Part shown: positions 35,720 to 45,526 of the stretch, piece by piece | Position numbering within the stretch: position 1 is the first letter of the stretch | Layout of the letters: each line of letters starts with the position of its first letter | DNA from: an uncultured Candidatus Poseidoniales archaeon | GTDB taxonomy: Archaea > Thermoplasmatota > Poseidoniia > Poseidoniales > Poseidoniaceae | Length of the DNA: 64,000 nt | NCBI GenBank assembly: GCA_905182185.1 | Contig: CAJJAP010000003.1 | Location: forward strand, 1 to 64,000 | Direction of reading: 5' to 3' | Notes under the pieces: model-generated | Database searches by the model: none | Told to the model about the DNA's origin: nothing | Seen by the model: only the letters and a program-made list of their open reading frames with translations | Made by a program: the position numbers and the translations under genes

Positions 35720-37177
35720 ATGGAACCATATACAATCATGATACTGATGATTGTAATACTTACTCCAATCATTTGCTGGTTGTTTACCCGACACCGTCCA
35801 GATATGAGGGTTCCTTGGCGTCAATGGGCCCGTACTTTTCATGACAAGAGATACTATGTCCACGCACTTGGATATATTGCCATCATCAAATGGAAGAAAA
35901 TAACTGACACAATAAATGAACCCATCAAAATGAAAACTGGGCATTGGACTGAGTTAGTATATTCTATTGAAGGTGATTTTACAAAATGGATTCAAGATGC
36001 TTTTCAAAATGATGCATTAACAGATTTCCTCAACTTCCATTACCTATTCGTCTATCTATTCTTGATATATGTGACAACTGTTTACTTCGCATTTACTGAT
36101 GATCGTGACATGGCGGATAAGGTTGCCTTGAACTATTTACTCATTTACGCTCTTGCAGTACCATACTACTTGTTTTTCAATGTCGAAGTAACTTCTTCTT
36201 GGATTCCTAATATGGACGCTCTATTGTATCATGACGGCTGGTATAGTTCGTTCTATGCTTTGCATGACCCTCTGGATAATGCCGTGCCGAGTTTACATGT
36301 CGCAATTCCATTTGGTATCCTCTATCTCAATTACTTACATGTAAAAGAAAAGGGAATAAAAATGTCTGAGTGGCGCCACTGGCCGTACCATGTATTCATA
36401 GTGATAAACACCTTAATGTTCATTTTCACAATTCTCTATCTCGGGATTCACTGGTTTGTTGATATCCCACTCGGTATTATCATTGGTGGGATTGGTGCAT
36501 TATTCATTCATCACTTACAACCACGTCTTCGCAATGATTTCGGACCGATGTTCAAGGGAGTTACTAGAAAGAAAGTATGGCGACACGTATTTGCTGAAGG
36601 TGTTGCTGCTCTATTGTTACTCACTGTAATTTTGATGTCTGTAAACATTCAGTCTGAAACAGTAGACTCAAGGGTTTCATATCAACTTGGAGCCGATGAT
36701 TCTACATTTGAGATTATTCAAGAATTTGAACCAGGCTCTAGCGTCTCGTCAAATCTAACCAATCTTCACGACAGTATTAGATTGGAGGTTGTTGTCCTCA
36801 TTGTTGAAATGAGTGAGCCTGCAATGGAAGATGGGTCCATCGATTGGGAAATAATGAAGACTTTAGGAGACTATTATACTGTAGAACCACAATCAACTTT
36901 GATGCTTGAAATAGATACCCCGAACAATTACCATCTCATCATTATGCACAACCCTGGCAATAGTAACGGCTCGAGCGAAAATGAAATTGTCCAAGTTCGC
37001 ATCATCAATGACTACCACGAAGATATAATGTGGAAAGCAGTATTACTTTCACTACCTTCTCTTTGGATTACAGGATTCGTAATCCACCGACTATACCGTT
37101 TGAAGAAATACAAGCGTAGTTTAATCGATTCAACTCCAAGTCACCTGTGGGAACAGGAGATAATTGAATCTGAGTAA
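35720..37177 (+). CDS. PAP2-superfamily membrane phosphatase/transferase
   Basis: About 485 residues from ATG 35720 (frame open from 35642). Six or so helices surround the PAP2 motifs: NAVPSLHVAIPFG (PSxH) and YLGIHWFVDIPLG (HxxxD). This looks like the PAP2_3 (inositol-phosphorylceramide synthase/AUR1-like) branch, so it may transfer or hydrolyse a lipid phosphate group at the outer membrane face. A soluble domain of about 170 residues follows near residue 330, and a final helix lies near residue 460. It is followed by tatC, 10 bases away. Confidence 0.78.
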   Translation: MEPYTIMILMIVILTPIICWLFTRHRPDMRVPWRQWARTFHDKRYYVHALGYIAIIKWKKITDTINEPIKMKTGHWTELVYSIEGDFTKWIQDAFQNDALTDFLNFHYLFVYLFLIYVTTVYFAFTDDRDMADKVALNYLLIYALAVPYYLFFNVEVTSSWIPNMDALLYHDGWYSSFYALHDPLDNAVPSLHVAIPFGILYLNYLHVKEKGIKMSEWRHWPYHVFIVINTLMFIFTILYLGIHWFVDIPLGIIIGGIGALFIHHLQPRLRNDFGPMFKGVTRKKVWRHVFAEGVAALLLLTVILMSVNIQSETVDSRVSYQLGADDSTFEIIQEFEPGSSVSSNLTNLHDSIRLEVVVLIVEMSEPAMEDGSIDWEIMKTLGDYYTVEPQSTLMLEIDTPNNYHLIIMHNPGNSNGSSENEIVQVRIINDYHEDIMWKAVLLSLPSLWITGFVIHRLYRLKKYKRSLIDSTPSHLWEQEIIESE

Positions 37178-37187
37178 TGGTGAGATT

Positions 37188-37565
37188 ATGTCAAATAGCG
37201 GTGACTTGGTAAGCGCTGTAGACGATTTGATGGATAGCCCTGGTGGGCTATTACTCAAACAATCAAGAGATTTCTTGAGGTCAAAAATTAAGATTATAGG
37301 ATTTGTTTTCATCCTCGGAATAATAATTGGATTCCCGATTACAAGACAATTGATCACTTGGCTAATAGAGCCGGGTAGATTACCAGATGGTGTAGAAATA
37401 ATCGTTATTTCACCAGTAGAATTCATCATGCTACAACTGCGTATTGCGATGAGTATCGGTATTTTTTTCGTCATTACGACATTGATTTATTTCGGGATAT
37501 TTGAAGGACTGAAAGTCACCATCAGTGAAACAAAAGTTAGCAGAGTTAAATTATTCAATACCTAA
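37188..37565 (+). CDS. tatC: TatC N-terminal fragment (frameshifted)
   Basis: Sec-independent (twin-arginine) translocase subunit. The first 110 residues hold two helices (IIGFVFILGIIIGFP, AMSIGIFFVITTLIYFGIF) with VISPVEFIMLQLRIA, the conserved TatC loop. The frame is broken by a one-base insertion near 37524; the rest is at 37525-37983. The rejoined protein would be about 264 residues, typical. ATG 37188 is preferred to 37164, which overlaps the PAP2 gene. Confidence 0.8.
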   Translation: MSNSGDLVSAVDDLMDSPGGLLLKQSRDFLRSKIKIIGFVFILGIIIGFPITRQLITWLIEPGRLPDGVEIIVISPVEFIMLQLRIAMSIGIFFVITTLIYFGIFEGLKVTISETKVSRVKLFNT

Positions 37566-37983
37566 AACGGCTCCAACCATTTTACTTACAACAATTGCAA
37601 TTATCTTATTGTCAATTTCAGGCTTGTATTACTCGTGGGAATTATTGACCCCAATGCTGCTCGAGTACCTAACAACCGATGCACAAAGTGCAGGACTATC
37701 CACTGATTGGAGGTTATCTGGCTATGTTGGTTTCATTGCAAACTTGGCCATAGCATCTATTATTGGTTTCCAGGCACCTGTTGCTACATTGCTAATTTTA
37801 CGATTTGGAGTTGTAGATAGAAGTCAAATCAAATTGTATCGACGCCATATTTGGTTTTCTTCCTTCGTGGTGGGGGCATTGTTTTCACCACCCGACCCTC
37901 TCAGTTTATTCTTGGTTGCAGTACCTATAATCCTGCTATTCGAAATAGCACTAATAATCGATACGTTCACCAGAGAACAATAA
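37525..37983 (+). CDS. tatC: TatC C-terminal fragment (frameshifted)
   Basis: Continues TatC after the frameshift. It has helices three to six, with SGYVGFIANLAIASIIGFQAP and RRHIWFSSFVVGALFSPPDPLS, the typical end of archaeal TatC. The predicted ATG at 37525 is internal. The gene is convergent with the PHP phosphoesterase gene, stop only four bases apart. Confidence 0.8.
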   Translation: MKQKLAELNYSIPKTAPTILLTTIAIILLSISGLYYSWELLTPMLLEYLTTDAQSAGLSTDWRLSGYVGFIANLAIASIIGFQAPVATLLILRFGVVDRSQIKLYRRHIWFSSFVVGALFSPPDPLSLFLVAVPIILLFEIALIIDTFTREQ

Positions 37984-37986
37984 TGT

Positions 37987-38874
37987 TCAAATTATTTGCT
38001 CTGGTAAAGATGAACTCGGAACAGCCATATGACCTGGCCTCGCTTGGTAACTCGGGCCATGATAATCTGAACCACATGTTACTTTCAATCCTATTTTTTG
38101 AGCACCATTTAGCAATTCCATACGATATTTATCTGGGTGAGAACGATGGAAAGCCTCTACTGCATCAACTCCTACTTCTTTGAGAAAGGAAAGTAAATTA
38201 CTGCTTTCTATCCCATAATAAATAGGGTGAGCTAATGAGCAGATTCCACCGGCTGCATGAATAACATTTACCGCTTCAATAATGGTCGGCTTTGTTTTTT
38301 CAACATTAGCAGGGCAACCATCTCCCAACCACTCATCAAATACTTGTTGCATCGAATCAGCATAGCCTTTTTCTATCATTTCCTTGGCTAAATGCGGCCT
38401 TCCAACTGCACCACTAGAACGTGCCATTACAGCCTCAAAATCAATCTTCATTCCCAATCCATTAACTTTCTCAACCATCCGCTTCATTCTTCCAATCCGA
38501 CCTTCAGCGAATGGTTCTAACCACTTTCCAAAAGCAGTAATCGATTGTGAATTGATGTTGGGGTCATGAGTTGGAAAGTAGGCAAGTAAATGCCATGATG
38601 TCGTAGAACGATCTCTTCCTTCTTTCTCAAGAATAGTGGATTGGGCAGGTAGACCAGGAATACAAGTAATTTCGACTCCAGGAATGAATCTTATTCCTCT
38701 TTGTTTTGCTTCCTCGCTTGCTTCTTTCCAGCCACTGATGACATCATGATCGGTCAAAGCCCAAACTTTAACCCCTTCTGATTCAATTTTTTGTGCCAGT
38801 TGCGACACACTCAATTCCCCATCGGAATGAGTTGAATGACCATGAAGGTCGTAGTGCTCACTCCATTGCATCAT
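37987..38874 (-). CDS. PHP-domain phosphoesterase
   Basis: PHP metal-dependent phosphatase/nuclease family (COG0613). DLHGHSTHSDGELS is motif 1, LTDHDVISG motif 2, PGVEITCIP motif 3, LAHPIYYG and CGSDYHGPS later motifs, all with metal-binding His and Asp. Bacterial relatives act as 3',5'-nucleotide phosphatases or 5'-3' exonucleases on RNA. ATG 38874 or 38871 starts directly before motif 1. About 295 residues. Confidence 0.85.
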   Translation of the reverse strand: MMQWSEHYDLHGHSTHSDGELSVSQLAQKIESEGVKVWALTDHDVISGWKEASEEAKQRGIRFIPGVEITCIPGLPAQSTILEKEGRDRSTTSWHLLAYFPTHDPNINSQSITAFGKWLEPFAEGRIGRMKRMVEKVNGLGMKIDFEAVMARSSGAVGRPHLAKEMIEKGYADSMQQVFDEWLGDGCPANVEKTKPTIIEAVNVIHAAGGICSLAHPIYYGIESSNLLSFLKEVGVDAVEAFHRSHPDKYRMELLNGAQKIGLKVTCGSDYHGPSYQARPGHMAVPSSSLPEQII

Positions 38875-38912
38875 TACCAATCCTCCATTCAAACGTTTTT
38901 CAAGTTATATCA

Positions 38913-39797
38913 TTAGAATAGATCATCTAAGTCTGGTAATTCGGGAGAAGGAGTGGCAATGACTGTAACTGCTGGTGGTAACTCTTGATGTGATTCTGAA
39001 ACAATTTCGGGCAATTCGGGAAGCATTGGTAGTAAGTTTTCTAAATCCGATGTCGGATTTTGTTCAAGGTCACTACTTTCTTCAAATGTTTCATCCAATG
39101 GAGGAAGGGTAGAAAATAGTTCATCCAAATCCGGTAACGGGACATGAGCAATTCCTTCACTGACGAAAACACGGTCTACTTCCAATCCGGGAGCAATCGG
39201 GGTGAGTATTTGCTCTGGATCTTCATGGGGCAATGCGATTCTCTCTACATTCACTCTCGACGGTTGGTTTTCGATAACTTGTGCTAGCTCCATTGTTGCC
39301 TCAACTGGTTGTTGATTGATCTGTTGAGTAGGCGCTTCAACTACCTTCTGAACCGGTGCCAATACTATCGGTTGTGCACTATCTACAATACCCAATACAC
39401 CTATTGCGTGCTCAATGTTTTGCTGCTCAGCAGTTTCCGATTGGCCAAGAATAGAATTGATTATGGCAGATGTTTGAGGACTAGAGCCAACTGTCTCAAA
39501 TCCATATTGGTCCATTGAGGTTGTTGAAGATGAACGAACTTTTGTTGGCATGTCCTCGAATGATTGGATTTGTTGCTCGGATGTCAACTTTGTATCAAAT
39601 TGTGGAATTTCTTTTTCCTTACTGGCCCACCATGCAATTGCTGCCACAGTGATTGCTGCCCCAAGAATAGCGCTTTCCTCAACCTTCCAACCAGCATTGC
39701 CAATTAGATTCCATTTTAAATTAGCAATTACAACTGCGCCGAGGATGACGGTGATTATTCTAGCAATAATCACAAGACGAGGGGCTCTGTGGTCCAT
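38913..39797 (-). CDS. Membrane-anchored protein with LPDLD(E/D)LF motifs
   Basis: 294 residues. Two N-terminal helices (IIARIITVILGAVVIANL; AILGAAITVAAIAWWA) and then a long, acidic, disordered region rich in Glu, Pro and Gln. It carries LPDLDELF at about residue 224 and LPDLDDLF as the last eight residues, with a related LPPLDETF between them. Such repeated short hydrophobic-acidic motifs suggest docking to a partner. No family recognised. Between folD and the PHP gene on the same strand. Confidence 0.65.
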   Translation of the reverse strand: MDHRAPRLVIIARIITVILGAVVIANLKWNLIGNAGWKVEESAILGAAITVAAIAWWASKEKEIPQFDTKLTSEQQIQSFEDMPTKVRSSSTTSMDQYGFETVGSSPQTSAIINSILGQSETAEQQNIEHAIGVLGIVDSAQPIVLAPVQKVVEAPTQQINQQPVEATMELAQVIENQPSRVNVERIALPHEDPEQILTPIAPGLEVDRVFVSEGIAHVPLPDLDELFSTLPPLDETFEESSDLEQNPTSDLENLLPMLPELPEIVSESHQELPPAVTVIATPSPELPDLDDLF

Positions 39798-39848
39798 GCT
39801 ATCAATGCGATACGGTAAGACTGAACCTAAGAGGGTTTTCCACCGCTA

Positions 39849-40718
39849 TTAATTCATCTCTGCCGCACGTACAGTATTTTCCATCAACATTGCAATTGTC
39901 ATTGGTCCAACTCCGCCTGGGACAGGGGATAACCATGCAGCCTTATTCGCTACACTTGAATCAACATCTCCTGTCAATCTCCAGCCTCTGTCACGTGTTG
40001 TATCATCAACGCGATTAATACCAACATCGACTACGACCGCACCTGCTTTTATCCAATCAGCAGTAACCATTTCGGCTCTACCTACAGCAGCGATTAGAAT
40101 ATCTGCTTTTGAGCAAACTTCTCTGCTATCAACTGTTCTTGAGTGAGCGATTGTAACAGTGCAATCCACACCTTTGGCTCCAAGTAGCAAAGCCATAGGG
40201 TTACCGACGATTCGCGAGCGACCGAGAACCACTGCATTTTTTCCCGAGGTCTCAATTCCTGCCCACTTCAGCATACGCATTACTCCACTTGGAGTGCAAG
40301 GCAACATACCATCCATCCGTCCTTGGACCAAGCGTCCAAGGTTTTCTGGATGAAAACCATCAACATCTTTGCTTGGTGAAATTAAATCGGTTAAACCTTC
40401 TTCATCCATATGTTTTGGAAGGGGTGATTGAACCAAAATACCATGTAATGATTTATCGGCATTTAGTTCATTGATGATATCTCTTACTTCGTTTTCAGTA
40501 CTGTCACTTGGTAATTCGATATGAGTTGATTTGATTCCCAATCTTTCACAGGCCTTTACTTTGGAGTTGACATATACATGAGACGCTGGATCATTTCCTA
40601 CTATCAATACTGCAAGATGCGGATTTACTCCTGCCTGCTTTAGAGTAGAAATACGTACATGGAGTTCTTCCTCAACACTCGCTGCGCAAGCCTTGCCGTC
40701 AAGACGCTGTGCTACCAT
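39849..40718 (-). CDS. folD: Methylenetetrahydrofolate dehydrogenase/cyclohydrolase
   Basis: FolD interconverts methylene-, methenyl- and formyl-tetrahydrofolate. PHLAVLIVGNDPASHVYVNSK contains the Tyr-Lys pair, VQSPLPKHM and DVDGFHPENLGRL the substrate loop, VVLGRSRIVGNPMA the NADP site, and SPVPGGVGPMTIAML the C-terminal signature. The frame reaches 40769; start 40718 (MVAQRLDGKA) fits family size. About 289 residues. Confidence 0.92.
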   Translation of the reverse strand: MVAQRLDGKACAASVEEELHVRISTLKQAGVNPHLAVLIVGNDPASHVYVNSKVKACERLGIKSTHIELPSDSTENEVRDIINELNADKSLHGILVQSPLPKHMDEEGLTDLISPSKDVDGFHPENLGRLVQGRMDGMLPCTPSGVMRMLKWAGIETSGKNAVVLGRSRIVGNPMALLLGAKGVDCTVTIAHSRTVDSREVCSKADILIAAVGRAEMVTADWIKAGAVVVDVGINRVDDTTRDRGWRLTGDVDSSVANKAAWLSPVPGGVGPMTIAMLMENTVRAAEMN

Positions 40719-40871
40719 GTAGGGGGCTGTCGCTACACCTTCTTTGAGGATTCGCTTTACGGTGCTCAATCATCAACAACTGTTCTGTACGAACTGCATG
40801 TGTAATCTGTACTGAAATCAAAGGCACAATGCTGAGGCTTTGACAGAATGAACAGAATCGTCAAATTCTGT

Positions 40872-41642
40872 TCAAGAACTATCGTCTGAATAGAAAATTG
40901 AAACTGATTGCTGCACAGAAATATAATCCTGCCCATCTTCATAATTGATTCTTAATTCATGGGCGAGATACGTGCTGAAATGAAGAGTGTCCCAAGTCAC
41001 CGATTCACCATCATTCACCTGACTGCTTTTACTCTGACAGACATCGTTGTACTCATCGGCAATGTTCCACGAGATTTCAACAGACCGTCCACCAACCCCA
41101 ACTCCATCAAGAAGAGTTGGGTTTTCAATGGTCGAGTTGATGACGACAAACAGTGGTTTCACACCACCATTGGCTGGGTTCGGATTGTACATCAATGTTT
41201 GAGGTTCATTTGTGTTTGATTCAATCCAGTCGATACGCAAATCGATTTGAATGTCAAGTGAAGTGTTGAGTTGCAAGTTTGAAGCATCGACCACATAGGC
41301 AGTAATGTTGTAGATTCCATGTTCAAAGAATTCGATTGAAACGGTCGAACTTGTTGAAGCATCCGTTGTAACAGGGGTGCTCCCATCCATAAGGTCAATA
41401 CCGAAAGTCATCAAACTATTCTTGCTCGTTGTCTTTGAGAAATCAAAATCGATGCTCACGTTTGACCAAGACACTTGTTCACCCTCGGAGTACGACTCAA
41501 CGACAGTCCCCTTCATTGTGCTTGCTTCGACGATGAGTTCGAACTTCGATTCATCTTCACTTTGGGCCAAGCAGCCAACAAGGCTGGATGAACAGAGTAG
41601 AAGAACCAACACTGAACTGGCTCTCCACATACCCTTACTCAC
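40872..41642 (-). CDS. Lipoprotein, probable beta-sandwich
   Basis: 256 residues with a lipobox: SVLVLLLCSSSLVGC at about residues 11-24, so the Cys would carry a lipid anchor and the rest faces outside. The body is rich in Thr, Ser and Val with repeated strands, such as PKD- or CARDB-like folds (MTFGIDLMDGSTPV; GIYNITAYVVDAS). N-glycosylation sequons are frequent. No enzymatic motif. Function unknown, perhaps a binding or structural surface protein. Confidence 0.7.
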   Translation of the reverse strand: MSKGMWRASSVLVLLLCSSSLVGCLAQSEDESKFELIVEASTMKGTVVESYSEGEQVSWSNVSIDFDFSKTTSKNSLMTFGIDLMDGSTPVTTDASTSSTVSIEFFEHGIYNITAYVVDASNLQLNTSLDIQIDLRIDWIESNTNEPQTLMYNPNPANGGVKPLFVVINSTIENPTLLDGVGVGGRSVEISWNIADEYNDVCQSKSSQVNDGESVTWDTLHFSTYLAHELRINYEDGQDYISVQQSVSIFYSDDSS

Positions 41643-41811
41643 CTGCAGTTGGTATAAAAAATGGATTCATCCACTGAAGTCAACTATCCCAAGACATCAT
41701 GTCAGTAATTCAGTTTGTGCTAAACATGGAACTCGGATGAGAATAAAAAGAAAGCATAAGAATCCGTCAACTTGGAATTCTCGGATTTATCGCTCAACGC
41801 GAATGATAAGG

Positions 41812-41884
41812 AGCCTGCGGAGGGACTCGAACCCCCGGCCTTCGGATTACAAATCCGATGCACTACCAGCTATGCTACACAGGC
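41812..41884 (-). tRNA. tRNA-Thr (anticodon TGT)
   Basis: The reverse strand gives a full cloverleaf: acceptor GCCTGTG pairing with CGCAGGC (one G-T pair), D-arm with AGCTGGTAG, anticodon stem TCGGA/TCCGA around TTTGTAA (anticodon TGT), and T-loop GGTTCGAGTCC. The 3' CCA is not encoded, as is common in archaea. No intron. Confidence 0.95.
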
Positions 41885-42049
41885 GACAAGATGGGCGAGT
41901 TGCCTCTCCTTCTTGAATAAAGTGGTTGCAATAGTTGTAAGGAATTGCTGTTGATTGGAAAAGTTATTATCAAAAGTGTCCCTTTTCCCTACTTCCTTAA
42001 CTACTAACGGAAGAGGCAACTCAAAGAGGATGTCTGCATTGGGCGGGAT

Positions 42050-43333
42050 ATGGACGAAGATGCAGGAGTTGGATTGCTGAACCCATATGCCCAATCCAAA
42101 GTCGGAAACGATACTATTTTTGGTTGGTGGGCTCGTTTCCAAGAAGCGGTTGCTTCAGGTGCTGATGCAGTAAACGGAACTATTGGCGCACTATTGGAAG
42201 ACGATGGGTCATTAGCGATTAATCAAGTCGTAGATGCGGCTGTCCGTCAAGCACCACCGGTTGAGATAGCTGCTTATGCCCCACTCAAAGGATTACCAGC
42301 ATTTCTAGACCTAGCCGTTACACTTGCACTCGGGGAAAACCGCACTGAATTAGAAGAGATTGGAATCACCACTACTGCCACTGCTACACCTGGTGGTTCA
42401 GGGGCACTATATCTTGCAGCAGCAAACTTTGCAAATAGAGGTGATAAGGTTCTGCTAAGGGATAGACATTGGGGACCTTACGAGGGATTCCTCAACGGTT
42501 GCGGTTTGTCCTACACAAATTATCCACTATTACCATCTACAGGTTCGGATTTGCCGTATGTTGATATTGCAGGTTTCAAATCAGAATTGACAAAGTTATG
42601 CCAAGTACAAGACAAAGTAATGACTTGGCTAAATGATCCTGCTCACAATCCGACAGGTTTGTCGATGACAGCGGATGGAAGAATGGCCTTCTTAGATGCG
42701 TTTATGGAAAGTGCTAACGCCAATGAGAATGTTGGTCACACACTACTCTTAGATGCTGCATACCATCTCTATGCCGATGAACCTCATGGCTGGGCTGAAA
42801 CTATTATTGAGGCTCTTAACAATGGAATGCCATGGCCTGAAAATTTATTGATTACAATTGCAGTATCTCTATCAAAATCACATACAATATATGGTTTGAG
42901 AACTGGCGCCCTTGTCAGTTTACACCCGGACTCTGCTGTCACTGAACGGATTGGTACAGTGATGGGAGTGACTGGTCGACAAACTTGGTCAGCAGCACCC
43001 CGTATTGCACAATATACCGTTAGCACAATGCATGCAGATGAACAATCTGGTGCAGCATGGGCTAAAGAAAGAGACCGATTGAGAGATCTATTGGTCACTC
43101 GCAGAACTGCGCTAAATGAAGCCTGTTCCAAACTAGGAGTTCCACTCAATCCAACAATGGATGGATTCTTTGCATGGATAGAAAGCGATGACCCTGCTGC
43201 ACTTGCAGAAGCATGTGCAGATCAGGATGTGTACCTAGTTCCACTTACTGGAGGAGTGCGCATTGGCCTATGTGCAGTTCCTCTCTCACAAATACCACGA
43301 GTTGCTGAAGCATTGGCCAATGCTCTGGCATAG
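42050..43333 (+). CDS. Class I/II aminotransferase, aspartate/aromatic-like
   Basis: 427 residues, fold-type I PLP enzyme. TPGGSGALYLAAAN is the cofactor phosphate loop, NDPAHNPTGLSM is the Asn-Pro motif, LLDAAYHLYADEP holds the Asp for the ring nitrogen, and SLSKSHTIYGLRTG holds the PLP Lys. The late VRIGLCAVP has the carboxylate-binding Arg. Aspartate or aromatic amino acids are the likely substrates. It is 165 bases after tRNA-Thr, opposite strand. Confidence 0.85.
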   Translation: MDEDAGVGLLNPYAQSKVGNDTIFGWWARFQEAVASGADAVNGTIGALLEDDGSLAINQVVDAAVRQAPPVEIAAYAPLKGLPAFLDLAVTLALGENRTELEEIGITTTATATPGGSGALYLAAANFANRGDKVLLRDRHWGPYEGFLNGCGLSYTNYPLLPSTGSDLPYVDIAGFKSELTKLCQVQDKVMTWLNDPAHNPTGLSMTADGRMAFLDAFMESANANENVGHTLLLDAAYHLYADEPHGWAETIIEALNNGMPWPENLLITIAVSLSKSHTIYGLRTGALVSLHPDSAVTERIGTVMGVTGRQTWSAAPRIAQYTVSTMHADEQSGAAWAKERDRLRDLLVTRRTALNEACSKLGVPLNPTMDGFFAWIESDDPAALAEACADQDVYLVPLTGGVRIGLCAVPLSQIPRVAEALANALA

Positions 43334-43346
43334 AGGAGGTGAATAG

Positions 43347-43724
43347 ATGCGTAACCCACGTGAAAATTTTATTCTTTCAGGAATTATCTGTATTGTTTTT
43401 GGAGCGTTCTTTTCAGTGGCAGGAATATTTACCCTCGCAGGTACAATCGGTATTAGCGGACTGTTATTATTCATCATTGGAATGAGTACCAAAAGTGATT
43501 ATAGCATGTCAAAGAAAGAAATCAGAGAATGGCTTCCCAGCAGTGAAGGAATGCCGGAGGCTGGACGAGTGATGTACAGAGTTGACACTACAATTGATAA
43601 GCCTATTACGACATCAATTCTCTGCGGTTCTTGCGCCCATATCGAAGTGGTAAGTGGAAAAAGACCTCAAACATACACATGTGTTTCATGCGAAAGATTC
43701 CTTTGGCTAGATGAAGAAGAATGA
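43347..43724 (+). CDS. Small membrane protein with C-terminal zinc ribbon
   Basis: 125 residues. Two helices (ILSGIICIVFGAFFSVAGIF; GISGLLLFIIGM) are followed by a soluble region and a CGSC ... CVSC pair, a treble-clef or ribbon zinc site. A strong GGAGGTGAATAG ribosome site lies just before the ATG. No family recognised. It follows the aminotransferase by 13 bases and could be co-transcribed. Confidence 0.75.
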   Translation: MRNPRENFILSGIICIVFGAFFSVAGIFTLAGTIGISGLLLFIIGMSTKSDYSMSKKEIREWLPSSEGMPEAGRVMYRVDTTIDKPITTSILCGSCAHIEVVSGKRPQTYTCVSCERFLWLDEEE

Positions 43725-43824
43725 GTTATAGATTCAATTGAGAACTTTGTAAACATCTGCAATTGGTGCAAAGTGTACTATTAGCAACCGATTAATTGAA
43801 GGCGGTGGTTCAATTGCAAAAGTC

Positions 43825-45309
43825 ATGGAAGGGCATGCGCTACTCAATACCGAGCGTCGCATGCTAGGCGTCATCCAAGGTGATCCTGCCAAGAAATGGA
43901 CTCTCGAAGAGATATTACAAGCGTGTAATTGGCAGGACCAAGCGATTGCCGTTACTGCTGGACATGGCTTAACCAACAAGAAGTTAGCCAAAACAAAAGA
44001 AACTTCTTCAATTCAGATTAGATTAGCTAAAGAAGGTTCTAATGCAATCGCAAATGGATTGTTAGAAGCAAGATTATGGAATTGGATTTGTTCAACCGAT
44101 GAAGCAACGATGCAAAATTTACAACAATCTTTTGAACGTCATGAAGCAGGTTCTGGTATTGGTTTGTTGAAGAGATTGGGTGTTAGCCTTGAGGCTGGCA
44201 AGTTTGTCGTGGCAGATGCGGATTCAGTTAATGCTGCAATAACCAAGAGAAGCGAATTCATTGCATTACTTCCGGCTTTAGAACAATCTCTTGATAGCGA
44301 GTTATTAGAACATTTCAAGAGTCGTCGTAATCTGGTTGAAAGTGTAATTACAACTTCAAGAAAGTGGAATGTTACTATCGCTGGCAATGCAGTAAGTCCG
44401 CAACAGTTGCAAGAGAGCGAGATGGTTAGCGAAATTACTACCGAATTATTACAAAGTGAAAATTGGCGTGACGCCGATTACCGTGCCTTCGATGTAACAT
44501 TACAGTCCTCTACACCGGCGAGTGGCCGTAGTCATCCAATGCAGGCATTAATTGAGCGCATCCGTAGCACCTTCTTGGAGATGGGCTTCTCAGAAATTGT
44601 AGATGATTATGTGCAGACTGCAGGGTGGAATATGGATGCATTATTTATTCCTCAAGACCACCCAGCAAGAGAGATGCAAGACACATTTTACTTAGACAAT
44701 CCAGCAGAGATTGACATTCCTCAAAATATCCTTGATGCATGGCAGGAAATACATCTCAATGGAGGAGAAACAGGTTCGACCGGTTGGGGAGGAAGTTACT
44801 CCAACGAGGTTAGTAAGCGCGGATTGTTGAGAACTCACACAACGGTTAATACAATTCAGTATCTTTCACGCAATCCAGACAAGGCATGTCGTGTTTTCGC
44901 AGTTGACAGAGTATTCCGCAAGGAAGCAATAGACAGAACCCACTTACCAGAGTTCCATCAAATAGAAGGGATCATAATGGAAGAAGGGGCTAATTTACAA
45001 ATGTTAGTCACCACTCTCAAAACATTCTATGCCAAGATGGGTTGTCCAGAAGTTAGAGTTCGCCCTGCTTATTTCCCATATACTGAACCAAGCCTAGAAG
45101 TCGAGGTAAAGTGGAAAGGAAATTGGCTCGAATTGGGTGGAGCAGGTATTCTACGCCCTGAAGTAACCGAGCCACTAGGAATCACAACCCCAGTACTAGC
45201 TTGGGGAATGGGATTAGAACGATTAGCAATGTTGGTTCTAGGACTAGATGATATTCGTCAATTATATATTTCCGATTTGGAATGGCTAAGAAATCAGCCT
45301 ATTCTTTAA
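43825..45309 (+). CDS. pheS: Phenylalanyl-tRNA synthetase alpha subunit
   Basis: Charges tRNA-Phe. The C-terminal half carries class II motifs: motif 1 around HPMQALIERIRSTFLEMGF, motif 2 CRVFAVDRVFRKEAIDRTH, motif 3 AWGMGLERLAML; FHQIEG contacts the amino acid. The N-terminal 200 residues are helical and DNA/tRNA-binding-like. 494 residues, archaeal type. pheT is not in the window, so the two subunit genes are separated. Confidence 0.93.
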   Translation: MEGHALLNTERRMLGVIQGDPAKKWTLEEILQACNWQDQAIAVTAGHGLTNKKLAKTKETSSIQIRLAKEGSNAIANGLLEARLWNWICSTDEATMQNLQQSFERHEAGSGIGLLKRLGVSLEAGKFVVADADSVNAAITKRSEFIALLPALEQSLDSELLEHFKSRRNLVESVITTSRKWNVTIAGNAVSPQQLQESEMVSEITTELLQSENWRDADYRAFDVTLQSSTPASGRSHPMQALIERIRSTFLEMGFSEIVDDYVQTAGWNMDALFIPQDHPAREMQDTFYLDNPAEIDIPQNILDAWQEIHLNGGETGSTGWGGSYSNEVSKRGLLRTHTTVNTIQYLSRNPDKACRVFAVDRVFRKEAIDRTHLPEFHQIEGIIMEEGANLQMLVTTLKTFYAKMGCPEVRVRPAYFPYTEPSLEVEVKWKGNWLELGGAGILRPEVTEPLGITTPVLAWGMGLERLAMLVLGLDDIRQLYISDLEWLRNQPIL

Positions 45310-45431
45310 GATTACTGGGTCACCTAAAAGTGACACAAAGATGATTTGAAACGAGTAGAATAATCCTTACTGAAAACACCTTATTTTAGCACCATGTAGC
45401 AATTAATACTCAAGCACACATACCATCATAA

Positions 45432-45455
45432 AAAACGCTCACAGTAAGCGCTTTT
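45432..45455 (+). terminator. Hairpin followed by T-rich run
   Basis: AAAACGCT and AGCG(C)TTTT can pair over eight positions around the CACAGT loop, with one bulged C, followed by a T-rich stretch. It lies 120 bases after pheS and directly before the promoter of the next cassette, so it could separate the two units. Weak evidence. Confidence 0.3.
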
Positions 45456-45466
45456 GTAGTTGTTTC

Positions 45467-45474
45467 TTTATATA
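45467..45474 (+). promoter_or_regulatory. TATA box of the phosphatase cassette
   Basis: TTTATATA is centred near 45471. Transcription would start near 45497, downstream of the ATG at 45482, which rules that codon out and supports the ATG at 45527 as first start of the three-gene cassette. Confidence 0.55.
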
Positions 45475-45526
45475 CCATTGAATGCATAAACTTGTGTACA
45501 AGAAGGTACAAAAGGGGAACATAAAT

